Positions 25,750 to 32,059 are shown, counted from the first letter of the stretch. The stretch is 32,059 nt of DNA from Acidiferrobacter sp. (GCA_027335965.1 DAHWGZ010000003.1:1-32059); one strand, 5' to 3'. The notes: generated from the letters alone by a model not told the origin. A program made the numbers and translations.

Positions 25750-27195
25750 TCAGCTTCCTGCCAGACGGACCGGCCGGCGCAAGCGCCAGCCCCCGCCCAG
25801 GGCTTGATAGAGGTGGATGGCGGCGTCGAGGCGCGTCAGCTGCGCCTGGGTGTAGGCGTTCTCGTCGCCGAGCAGCGTCTCCTCGGCGTTGAGCACCGCG
25901 CTGACATCGACGATGCCGGCCTCGAGCTGCGCGCGTATCGCCGCCAGGGCGTGGCGCGCCTCATGCACGGCCTGCGCCTGACGACGTTCCTGGATGGTGG
26001 CGTAGTGCAGCGCGGTGAGGGATTGTTCGACGTTTGTGAAGGCGCTGACCACGGTCTGTTCGTAGATCGCCACGTCTTCACGGTAGACGGCGCGCGATAC
26101 CGCGAGATCGCCCATTAGGCGACCACCCTCGAAGATCGGCTGGCTGATCGATGAAGCGGCGCTCAGCAGCAGGGAGCCGGGCGATAGCAGGGTGTCGAGC
26201 GCCGCGCTGCTCGTGCTGGCCGAGCCGGTCAGCGTGATGGACGGAAAGAAGCTTGCGATCGCGGCTCGCACGTTGGCATTGGCGGCGATGAGGGTGGCCT
26301 CGGCTTGCGCCACGTCGGGGCGCCGACGCAAAAGACGCGAGGGTAGTCCCGGCATGACGGGCGGCACCTTGAGCGCGCCGATATGTTCGCGTGGCATGAC
26401 AAGCCGCTCGGGTGGTTTGCCGACAAGGATGCCGAGCCCCAGGGTCTCCTGCCGCAGTTGCGAACGCAGGACCGGGATATTGGCGCGCTCGGAGGCCACG
26501 AGCGCCGCTTGCTGGGCGACCGTGACGGCGTCGACCGTGCCGGCCGCGAATTCGGTCTGGAGCTGTTTCAGCAGGCGGTTGGCGGCGGCGAGATTGCGCA
26601 GTCCTATGGCAAGCGCCGCGCGGTCGGCGAGGATCTGGAACCATGTGGTGGCGACCGCGGTGACCTCGGTGAGGGCGACGGTGTCGCGATTGAAGCGCGA
26701 GGCCGCGGCATCCTCAAGCGCCGCGCGCAGGGCGTCGCGATTTTCACCCCAGAGATCGACGAGATAGGAGGCTTGCACCGAGGCGCCGTAGAAGGGGCTC
26801 GGGTTCCGTCCGCTGAGGGACGTGGTCCCCGGGTGCGGCACCCGTTGCCATTGGGCATTGCCGCTCGCGCTTACGCTTGGCAAAAGCGGTGCCCCGGCGA
26901 TCTCGACCTGGGCATTGGCGGCCTGCAACTGTGCGGCGGCTATGCGGATGCTGAAGTTGTGGCGCTCCGCCGCTTGTATGAAGTCATCAAGTGGCGCGGA
27001 GTGGAAGCCACGCCACCAGGTCTTGCTGGGCCACTGCGGCCTGGCGTTCCGTGGGGTGCTTGTAAAGCGTGCCGGCATCGTCGATCGCGGTGCATGAAAG
27101 CCCGGCCCCACGGCGCAGCCCGAGAGCAGCGCGAGCGCGAGGAACGACATTCGCCACGAGGCGTTGAGCCAGCCATAAACGATGCGGGTGGCCAT
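25750..27195 (-). CDS. Outer-membrane efflux lipoprotein, NodT/OprM family
   Basis: 481 residues with a lipoprotein signal: hydrophobic 17-25 and lipobox LLSGC (Cys27), followed by AVGPGFHAP, the usual NodT-family opening (CxVGPxYxxP). Two repeats of coiled helices with beta-strands follow, with family segments such as WWRGFHSAPLDDFIQAA, RRPDVAQAEATLIAANANVRAAIASFFPSITLTGS and ALGGGWR at the end. It forms the trimeric channel through which the RND complex discharges. A start at codon 16 (27150) would also give a working, shorter signal peptide; no strong ribosome-binding site decides. It is first in the four-gene operon, an order unlike mdtABC of E. coli, which lacks its own outer-membrane gene. 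Confidence 0.9.
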   Translation of the reverse strand: MATRIVYGWLNASWRMSFLALALLSGCAVGPGFHAPRSTMPARFTSTPRNARPQWPSKTWWRGFHSAPLDDFIQAAERHNFSIRIAAAQLQAANAQVEIAGAPLLPSVSASGNAQWQRVPHPGTTSLSGRNPSPFYGASVQASYLVDLWGENRDALRAALEDAAASRFNRDTVALTEVTAVATTWFQILADRAALAIGLRNLAAANRLLKQLQTEFAAGTVDAVTVAQQAALVASERANIPVLRSQLRQETLGLGILVGKPPERLVMPREHIGALKVPPVMPGLPSRLLRRRPDVAQAEATLIAANANVRAAIASFFPSITLTGSASTSSAALDTLLSPGSLLLSAASSISQPIFEGGRLMGDLAVSRAVYREDVAIYEQTVVSAFTNVEQSLTALHYATIQERRQAQAVHEARHALAAIRAQLEAGIVDVSAVLNAEETLLGDENAYTQAQLTRLDAAIHLYQALGGGWRLRRPVRLAGS

Positions 27196-27796
27196 CTTAG
27201 CGCACTGCGAAGGGCATAGCGGCGGCCGTAACCCGATGGTGGCATTGCGAGGGCATGGGCCTCTTGATCCCGGATGTCTTCACCGGGGTGTCACTTTACA
27301 GGGTGCGACGCCTTTTGCTAAGCCCATTTTCGTGAGGAAAGGTAATCCACGCGGCTCGTTGGCGTCGGCGCGGGGCGCTGCCATGCGCGTCATGCCGATG
27401 CGGGGTGAAGTCGGGATGAGATCGGTGTCCGTCCCGTGTCTTTCGGGTAGCCGGGGCGCCGCGCCTTCGGCGCTGCCGCACGAGGCCGCCGAAAGCGGAG
27501 TCAGTCCCAGGGCGTCGGTTCCTTGCGCCGCGGTAGGCGATTACCGCGACCCGCGTCTTTTGGGAGGATTGCGCGGATTGGTCGGGACGACATTCATCGA
27601 GCAGAGAGACCGGGCGCGCCGGTATCGGAGCGGGCATGACGAGCCCTCACAAGCCCCGCGAAGATCCGGAATCTCTTCGTGGCAATGGCCATGAGCGGGC
27701 GGAGAAGGACGGCCGCCAGGAGAGCCGCCGCAGTCCCGATTCGAACGGGGCGGCGAGCACGGGACGGCGCCATTTCCCCGCCTTGGAGCGGGATCA
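27196..27796. other. Non-coding or decayed region upstream of the efflux operon
   Basis: About 600 bases with no gene I can support. It should contain the promoter of the efflux operon on the minus strand, but no good hexamer pair was found. A clean hairpin (CGCGGTA and TACCGCG arms, six-base loop) is at 27529-27548. Open frames on both strands are Arg/Pro-rich and unlike any known family. Confidence 0.4.
27529..27548. repeat. Perfect inverted repeat, 7-bp arms
   Basis: CGCGGTA, six bases, then TACCGCG. No T-run follows on either strand, so it is not an obvious terminator; it may be a protein-binding site or a remnant structure in the decayed region. Confidence 0.4.
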
Positions 27797-28138
27797 GTGT
27801 GCGAGGACCCGGTTATGGCGTCCGGGACCGCTCTCGGGTCCTGGAAGCGCTCGGCCGGCCAACTTAAGGGTCCGATCGCTCAGACTTTCCGCTATGACCA
27901 AAACGGCACACGGCGCACCCTCACCTGGAATGAGGAAAACCGCCGCGAGGAGATCCAGGACGACGGGCATACCGACCGCTATGTCCACAACCCCGGCGGC
28001 CGGCGCACCCTAAAGCGCGGCCTCCAGGGCATCACCGTCTCCGTGAACCCCTGGCATACGGCGCGCCCTGGATCGATCGGAGGGCCGCATGCGTCCCGAC
28101 GAGTCGACTTTCGGTCGCGGGCCTTACACTATTTGTAG
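27797..28138 (+). pseudogene. RHS/YD-repeat protein fragment
   Basis: An isolated stretch of about 110 codons. Residues 31-96 (27887-28084) read FRYDQNGTRRTLTWNEENR, EEIQDDGHTDRYVHNPGGRRTLKRG, then GITVSVNPWHTARPGSIG. This is the repeat pattern of RHS/insecticidal-toxin (TcC-like) cores, where YDxxGxRxxLTWDxENR, TxYxYDxxGxRxxKRGPQGxTxYVNxxYT is usual. Full RHS proteins exceed 1000 residues; here no repeats precede or follow in frame, and the frame ends after unrelated sequence overlapping the convergent gene's stop. It is therefore a leftover of a lost polymorphic-toxin or RHS gene. The ribosome-binding site and a plausible start are lacking. Confidence 0.6.
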
Positions 28139-28971
28139 CCGAAGTACAGGGTATTCTTCAGGAAGCGGCCCAGGCCGACATAATTCTTGGCGCTCGCGCG
28201 TATGAAAGGCTTGGCGACATAAACCTTGCGCAACGCCCGTGTCACCGCGCGGCCAGCTGGCGACAGCAGCGCCGCCCGCAGGCGACTTTGAATGGCCGGG
28301 GGGACGCGTGGACTCGCGGAAATCGCTTGATTTGAATACGGCGGGCTTCTGTACAAGATGCGAACAGGGTGGCCGCGGCGCTCGAGTTTATGCAAATTGG
28401 CCAAGGGTAGGACCGTGGCCACGCACTCGTCTTTCATGAGATCCCGATAAGCCACGAGCCACCCGTGGATTACGACGATGTAGGGCTGGACTTCGGGATT
28501 CGGGAAGTGGTTCAGGACCATCAGAGTGCCTAGATAGGGCGGCGAGTTCGCGCAGATGGGTCGCCCCGCGAGCTGCTTGATCCTGCGGAAACGCTCGTCG
28601 GCGCGCTCCACGACCACAAACGTGATGGGGTGCGGCAGGCGCACGAGCGGCGTGTAGCCGAGATGGCGGTCGCGCCAGCCCGTGAAATGGGGCCCGTCGA
28701 ATATGAGGTCATAGCGGCCATCGACCATTTGTCGGCTATAGTTGAGCCATGTGCCGGGATACCGGTAAACGACGCGATGATGGCTGATATTTTGCATGAA
28801 GCGCGCAATAGGCGCGTACCGCGCGGTTTCCGCCTTCTTTGATCCTCGGGGCGGGGCACTGAATATCCAGGGTTGTCCTGTGGCGGCGGATGGTCGTTGT
28901 CCGATGTTTGCGGCCGATGTCCGGGTAAACATCACCATCATGGCCATGACCAAGAAAACCCGCAATGCCAT
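28129..28971 (-). CDS. PhnD-like periplasmic solute-binding protein
   Basis: 280 residues from ATG at 28971, with GGGAGG six bases upstream; a longer start is unlikely. A signal peptide covers about 1-21 (ALRVFLVMAMMVMFTRTSA). The mature part follows the PhnD/SsuA/transferrin-type binding fold: FSAPPRGSKKAETARYAPIARFMQ, then VDGRYDLIFDGPHFTGWR, KQLAGRPICANSPPYLGTLMVLN, and AILSPAGRAV-like helices near the end. Family members bind phosphonate, phosphite or other oxyanions for ABC uptake or for sensing. Cys140 and Cys183 could form a disulfide. No permease or ATPase gene adjoins it, which suggests a sensor or chaperone role or partners outside the window. It is divergent from the secreted DsrE gene. 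Confidence 0.75.
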   Translation of the reverse strand: MALRVFLVMAMMVMFTRTSAANIGQRPSAATGQPWIFSAPPRGSKKAETARYAPIARFMQNISHHRVVYRYPGTWLNYSRQMVDGRYDLIFDGPHFTGWRDRHLGYTPLVRLPHPITFVVVERADERFRRIKQLAGRPICANSPPYLGTLMVLNHFPNPEVQPYIVVIHGWLVAYRDLMKDECVATVLPLANLHKLERRGHPVRILYRSPPYSNQAISASPRVPPAIQSRLRAALLSPAGRAVTRALRKVYVAKPFIRASAKNYVGLGRFLKNTLYFGYK

Positions 28972-29011
28972 ATCCGCCTCCCTGCCCCTATCATCCAAAT
29001 GATTATTAAGA

Positions 29012-29028
29012 CGGCACATGGCGTGCCG
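29012..29028. promoter_or_regulatory. Inverted repeat in leader of the PhnD-like gene
   Basis: CGGCAC, five bases, then GTGCCG: perfect six-base arms, 41 bases before the start codon of the PhnD-like gene. It could be an operator or an mRNA hairpin. A TAGAAT -10-like hexamer on the minus strand (29034-29029) lies directly beside it. Confidence 0.4.
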
Positions 29029-29057
29029 ATTCTAATCTGCTATTTATATCACGATAT
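29029..29057 (-). promoter_or_regulatory. Candidate promoter of the PhnD-like gene
   Basis: On the minus strand TAGAAT (29034-29029) would be the -10, with a weak -35 (ATATCG) 17 bases before it. The upstream part overlaps a small palindrome ATATCACGATAT (29046-29057), a possible operator. The AT-rich setting and distance to the gene fit, but the -35 match is poor. Confidence 0.35.
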
Positions 29058-29374
29058 GATGTTCCTTAGACCATATACGGGTCCGACTCGGAGTCGTATC
29101 CCCATATCGCCAGGCCTTCCCTATCGATAATAGCCGATGACCGGAATGACGCAAGGGACATATTCAGGCCGTGAGACACAAACGCTCATGGACGAACGAG
29201 ACTGACAAAAATCCCTCCATGATTTGATCTACTAGAGGCCCGTCGCCCCTTTAAGCAGCTGAAAGACGCCGAATATCCCCCGGCATGGTCATTATGCAAC
29301 ACAAAAGACATTGCACAAATTTTAAGCGACGTGGGAACGCCTAGACCTACGTGGCCGCGAACGGCTGGCCGGGG

Positions 29375-29394
29375 CCTTATCGGGCGTGATAAGG
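29375..29394. repeat. Inverted repeat CCTTATC-N6-GATAAGG
   Basis: Perfect seven-base arms around GGGCGT, in the middle of the control region, about 67 bases upstream of the likely DsrE promoter. No T-run follows, so an operator is more likely than a terminator. Its target regulator is unknown. Confidence 0.5.
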
Positions 29395-29460
29395 ACTTGC
29401 CATGACGACGGCCCTGGATTTGAAAGACGAATATCCTGTGTTTCCATTTCCCTAAAGCGC

Positions 29461-29489
29461 TTGACAGCTATAATCGCGTGGACTACGGT
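29461..29489 (+). promoter_or_regulatory. Candidate promoter of the DsrE cassette
   Basis: TTGACA at 29461-29466 is a perfect -35. At 17-base spacing the -10 would be TACGGT (29484-29489), which is poor. A perfect TATAAT sits at 29469-29474 but needs a -35 at 29446-29451 (ATTTCC), also poor. Either choice gives a leader of more than 100 bases before the first DsrE gene. The mixed quality suggests a regulated promoter. Confidence 0.4.
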
Positions 29490-29528
29490 AAAACCGAACG
29501 CTCGGTCAGTTTGGTGACTACCGACCGA
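29486..29528. promoter_or_regulatory. Cluster of CGGT/ACCG half-sites
   Basis: Within 43 bases there are five half-sites: CGGT (29486), ACCGA (29493), TCGGT (29502), ACCGA (29520) and ACCGA (29524). The first two form CGGTAAAACCG, a perfect small dyad, and TCGGTC/GACCGA form a wider one. They lie directly after the candidate promoter, where a repressor or RNA structure could act. Confidence 0.4.
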
Positions 29529-29604
29529 ATCGCAATAGGTCATGACAGAGAACATCGTTGGAGCGGACGGGAAAAGAATATAATTAGAATATTAGGAGGG
29601 GATA

Positions 29605-30174
29605 ATGATATACAAAGCGAGGCGGCTGCCCGTGATCGCGATCCTTGGTTTTCTGGCGATACCGGCAATAACCTTTATGCTCCCGGCAGTGGCCAAGATC
29701 GTCTCTTTCCCCTCCATTCCGAATCTTCCGCAAAACCCGCATTTATCCTTCGGTGGATATTTTAAACGACACCAACCGGTCAAGATCCTGTTCGCCATAG
29801 GGCAGCCGGGCGGACAAACAACGGAATCCCTGGTGAATGGCGCGCTGGTCATCAAGTACCTGGTTTCCAAGGGATACAAATATAAGATTCACTACGTCTT
29901 TTACAGTAAAGGGGTGCTGGTGGCGGACCGCTTTAGTCAACGCTACAGCGCGAGCTGGGCGCCCCTTCTCGGCGCGCTTCACAGAAACGGCGTGACATTC
30001 TCGGTATGCCATAACGCCATGGCGCTTCTGCATGTGAGGTCCAACGACCTGTACCCCTACATGCGGCCGATCCCGGCCGGGATTCTGTCGGTCGTCGAGT
30101 ATGAGGCGCGAGGCTATCACCCTATCTTTAACCCCAATTCCGTCACGGGACATAAGTTCTTGCACGTGAAATAG
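29605..30174 (+). CDS. Secreted DsrE-fold protein 1
   Basis: 189 residues from ATG at 29605 with an excellent ribosome-binding site (AGGAGGGG). An N-terminal basic patch and hydrophobic stretch (about 8-30, ending PAVA) form a signal peptide or anchor. The body has the DsrE/DsrF fold pattern: KILFAIGQPGG (first strand), ESLVNGALVIKYLVSKGY (helix), KIHYVFYSKGVLVAD, then LHRNGVTFSVCHNAMALLHV with Cys135 where many DsrE proteins keep their cysteine, and IPAGILSVVEYEARGYHPIF at the end. Cytoplasmic DsrE/TusD proteins carry persulfide sulfur; an exported version with this cysteine is unusual, and its partner is unknown. The gene heads a plus-strand series with a second DsrE gene and a ModA-like gene. 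Confidence 0.75.
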   Translation: MIYKARRLPVIAILGFLAIPAITFMLPAVAKIVSFPSIPNLPQNPHLSFGGYFKRHQPVKILFAIGQPGGQTTESLVNGALVIKYLVSKGYKYKIHYVFYSKGVLVADRFSQRYSASWAPLLGALHRNGVTFSVCHNAMALLHVRSNDLYPYMRPIPAGILSVVEYEARGYHPIFNPNSVTGHKFLHVK

Positions 30175-30188
30175 ACACTATTTGCGTG
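30163..30188. repeat. AT-rich hairpin at the end of DsrE gene 1
   Basis: AAATAG-ACA-CTATTT with outer CACG/CGTG arms spans the stop codon. It could slow ribosomes, protect the transcript end or attenuate transcription into the second DsrE gene. No T-run follows. Confidence 0.35.
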
Positions 30189-30538
30189 ACGGAACGTTGA
30201 GAAACGGACGGCGGCACAACGAATGAAAGGCCGATGGCGCGGGGGCGCAGATGGCCGCGCGAGATCCAGGGAAAATCCGCGAGGACTCGGCGAATGCAAC
30301 GAGAGAGGCGCATCGGCGCGCTTCGGGGGCTTCTTGTAGAGGCGCGCCTACCGGTCGATACATCAACGGTAAAAAGCGCCGCCCATGTCATCGATGACGT
30401 GATCGTGGCCCACGCCGGGATCGGGATCGCAGGGCGATGGAAAGTCGCATGACGGTCATGCGGGCGGCTGGAGCGGCGGATGGCGAGGCCGACGAATACC
30501 GGAACCGAAAGAAGCGTTCAATCAGGGAGGGGCGTGGC
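30175..30538. other. Spacer between the two DsrE genes
   Basis: About 364 bases without a supported gene. It contains the palindromes GTCATCGATGAC (30387-30398) and GCATGAC-G-GTCATGC (30447-30461), which share the GTCAT/ATGAC core and could be operator sites for a separate promoter of the second DsrE gene. No good -35/-10 pair was found. Confidence 0.35.
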
Positions 30539-31045
30539 ATGCAACTGAACAAGATGCTATTTAGGGCATTGTTTGGCGGGCTAGTCGTGGCGACTTTTGC
30601 CATGCAGGCCAACACGGCGATGGCCAAGGAGGCGGGCGGGATAACCCGCAGCCGCAACGGCCATTCCTTGCAGTATTACAAGCACAGGACGTTTAAGGCC
30701 GTTTTCGAAGTGCCGGGTAATCCAAAGCTGTGGCCGGCTGTCGTGCTTGTGTTGACCCACAATATTGCGAGCCTTATCGGGCACGGCATCCGAACCAAGA
30801 TCATTCTGGTCGCGCCGGGGCCGACGATTCACTTCTTTATGGCACAGTTCGACGCGGCCAATTATAAGAAGATCATGGCGCTGCGGAAGCTGGGCGTGCG
30901 CATGCTGGCGTGCCATGCGGCCCTCGTGGCGTTTCATGTGCATGAAAAACAGCTATTTCCCTTTGTCGGCGTGGCCTACCCCAACGGAGTGACATACATA
31001 TTGAAGAAAGAGGCGCAAGGCTACCCCTATTACGTGTGGCCCTGA
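30539..31045 (+). CDS. Secreted DsrE-fold protein 2
   Basis: 168 residues from ATG at 30539, with GGGAGGGG eight bases upstream; the frame reaches further upstream but without signal or ribosome-binding site. A clean signal peptide covers 1-29 (LFGGLVVATFAMQANTAMA, cleavage before KEAGG). The body has the DsrE pattern: FKAVFEVPGNPKLWPAVVLVLTHNIASLI, then RTKIILVAPGPTIHFFM, LRKLGVRMLACHAALVAFHV (Cys125) and YPNGVTYILKKEAQGYPYYVWP at the end. Cys125 lies at the same place as Cys135 of the first DsrE protein (RNGVTFSVCHNAMALLHV), so the two are related but diverged. Role as above: possible periplasmic persulfide or sulfur-species carrier, or a binding protein. The ModA-like gene follows after 83 bases. 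Confidence 0.78.
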   Translation: MQLNKMLFRALFGGLVVATFAMQANTAMAKEAGGITRSRNGHSLQYYKHRTFKAVFEVPGNPKLWPAVVLVLTHNIASLIGHGIRTKIILVAPGPTIHFFMAQFDAANYKKIMALRKLGVRMLACHAALVAFHVHEKQLFPFVGVAYPNGVTYILKKEAQGYPYYVWP

Positions 31046-31128
31046 CGGAAAGCAGGGATGAGTGAAATGGCAGAGTGGCGGGAAATGGGCCCTACGCGGG
31101 TGGTTTGCCGATCTCCAGGAGGATAATC

Positions 31129-31992
31129 ATGAAACGGGTGCAGTTGGTCTCTATAGCTCTTGCGCTGTCCACATTGGGTTTTCTTCAAGCCGCGAGCGCG
31201 CATATCACGATCAGGATTTTCGCGTCGGACGCGGTGGCGCAACCTTTACGACAGATCGGCTACATGTTCGAAAAGGCTCATCCCAATGTGAAGCTGGATT
31301 ATGAATTCGCGGCATCGGGAGTTTTCATGGCGGCGATCACTCAGGGCGTGCCTCCCGACATATTCATTTCATCGAGCCATCGCGAGATGAACAAGCTGAT
31401 ATCTCTGAGTTTCATAAATTTCCCGCAGACGATTGCTTACGACTATTTTATGGCGGCGAGCCCTTGCTCGAACCCCGTGGAAAACAGCCGCATGCCCCGC
31501 ATTACGTCGGAGAATCTGCTGAGTCAATTGCGAGCCGCCGGCGTCAGCGTGGGCATCGCCTCGCCCACTTTAAGTCCCGCGGGGCGCGACACGCGAAATA
31601 TTCTGAACAAGATGGGCGCGGCGGGTGGAGCCGGGTTTGTGCCGGCGGTATTAAGTCATGCCTCGGAAACCATCGGTCCGAATTTCATCATGCCAAAAAT
31701 CGTGTCCGGGAGGATGGATGTGGGGATCGTCTATGCATCCCAGGTGATGGGGGTCAAGCGATCCGGGGCCTGCGTGAACGCCATACCGCTTGGCGGGAAC
31801 TATAACCAGAAAGTCCAGCTGTCCGTCGCGGTTTTGAAGGCCTCGCAACTCCATTTCGTGGGGCCCGCCAGGAAGCGGCTCGATACCCAATATGCCGGAT
31901 TTCTCACGACAGCGGCGGCGCAGCACATATTTAAGGAATGGGGGCTTGTGCCTGCCCACAACGATGCGACGTTTTTTTCGAAGCTCTTTTAA
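31129..31992 (+). CDS. ModA-like periplasmic oxyanion-binding protein
   Basis: 287 residues from ATG at 31129 with a strong AGGAGG. A signal peptide covers 1-23 (SIALALSTLGFLQAASA), giving a mature protein beginning HITIRIFAS. It follows the ModA/WtpA fold: IRIFASDAVAQPLRQIGYMFEKAHPNVKLDYEFAASGVFMAAITQGVPPDIFISSS, then ASPTLSPAGRDTRNIL, and GRMDVGIVYASQV. Such proteins bind molybdate, tungstate or related tetrahedral oxyanions. Two lone cysteines (Cys113, Cys215) are not part of the usual ModA signature and may form a disulfide. No ModB or ModC gene follows within the remaining 67 bases; they could lie beyond the window, or the protein may act without a transporter, like the PhnD-like one. 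Confidence 0.78.
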   Translation: MKRVQLVSIALALSTLGFLQAASAHITIRIFASDAVAQPLRQIGYMFEKAHPNVKLDYEFAASGVFMAAITQGVPPDIFISSSHREMNKLISLSFINFPQTIAYDYFMAASPCSNPVENSRMPRITSENLLSQLRAAGVSVGIASPTLSPAGRDTRNILNKMGAAGGAGFVPAVLSHASETIGPNFIMPKIVSGRMDVGIVYASQVMGVKRSGACVNAIPLGGNYNQKVQLSVAVLKASQLHFVGPARKRLDTQYAGFLTTAAAQHIFKEWGLVPAHNDATFFSKLF

Positions 31993-32059
31993 GGGGCCGG
32001 GGAGGCGCTTTGTCGCGTTGGGCGTGAAGCGGCCGTTTTGCGGGCCGGGGAAAGGCCAG

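Larger units (their letters stand above)
28972..29604. other. AT-richer divergent control region
   Basis: About 630 bases without a supported gene, visibly richer in A and T than the rest of the window. It separates the PhnD-like gene (minus) from the DsrE genes (plus) and holds several inverted repeats and promoter-like hexamers listed separately. The composition change hints at horizontal acquisition of this block or at a long regulatory or untranslated segment. Confidence 0.55.

Noticed and set aside
27735..27749. T-arm-like sequence on the minus strand (CCCG TTCGAAT CGGG pattern)
   Set aside because: No matching acceptor stem, anticodon arm or CCA end within 80 bases; perhaps a tRNA 3'-end fragment or chance, so neither a tRNA nor an attachment site is called.
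29461..29474. Perfect TTGACA and TATAAT as one promoter
   Set aside because: They are only two bases apart, so they cannot be the -35 and -10 of the same promoter.
1..32059. CRISPR arrays, insertion sequences, rRNA and tRNA genes
   Set aside because: No regularly spaced repeats, transposase motifs with terminal repeats, or RNA gene structures were found on reading both strands.

Overview
The window is a high-GC proteobacterial chromosome segment. The set nsrR, ampD-ampE, rppH, a long DUF3683-type flavin/iron-sulfur oxidoreductase and an MdtABC-like efflux operon points to a gammaproteobacterium (or a close betaproteobacterial relative). Secreted DsrE-fold proteins and cysC would suit a sulfur-oxidising chemolithotroph such as an Acidiferrobacter-like organism, but that placement is inference, not proof. 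No rRNA, tRNA, CRISPR array or intact insertion sequence was found.

Layout. (1) 1-4.5 kb: an NsrR-type NO-responsive repressor, an outer-membrane beta-barrel protein, then allophanate hydrolase (minus strand) divergent from adenylylsulfate kinase. (2) 4.6-8.5 kb: one giant gene fusing a DUF3683 region, an FAD-linked oxidase, a two-cluster ferredoxin and a CCG iron-sulfur module. (3) 8.5-13.2 kb, all minus strand: a DegP/HtrA protease with a terminator, a DUF445 membrane protein, a decayed GGDEF-EAL gene with several lesions, and a LysE-type exporter divergent from a LysR regulator. (4) 13.5-17.9 kb: LysR regulator, ampD-ampE (overlapping TGATG), a convergent HAD phosphatase separated by a 30-bp perfect palindrome, then rppH overlapping a metallo-beta-lactamase-fold protein that has lost its metal ligands. 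(5) 18.4-27.2 kb: a four-gene minus-strand efflux operon (outer-membrane factor, adaptor and two different RND pumps) with 1-4 nt junctions. (6) 27.2-28.1 kb: non-coding or decayed DNA containing an RHS/YD-repeat fragment. (7) 28.1-32.0 kb: a PhnD-like solute-binding protein (minus), then an AT-richer regulatory region, and on the plus strand two secreted DsrE-fold proteins followed by a ModA-like solute-binding protein.

The last block is the least ordinary part. Four consecutive genes encode apparently exported proteins: two ABC-type ligand-binding proteins with no permease or ATPase in view, and two DsrE-fold proteins, each with one conserved-position cysteine. DsrE proteins are normally cytoplasmic sulfur carriers. 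The shared divergent control region contains several inverted repeats, consistent with a regulated periplasmic cassette that senses or handles an oxyanion or sulfur species. This is a hypothesis from gene content. The efflux operon and the rppH and ampDE pairs are conventional units whose tight overlaps indicate translational coupling.
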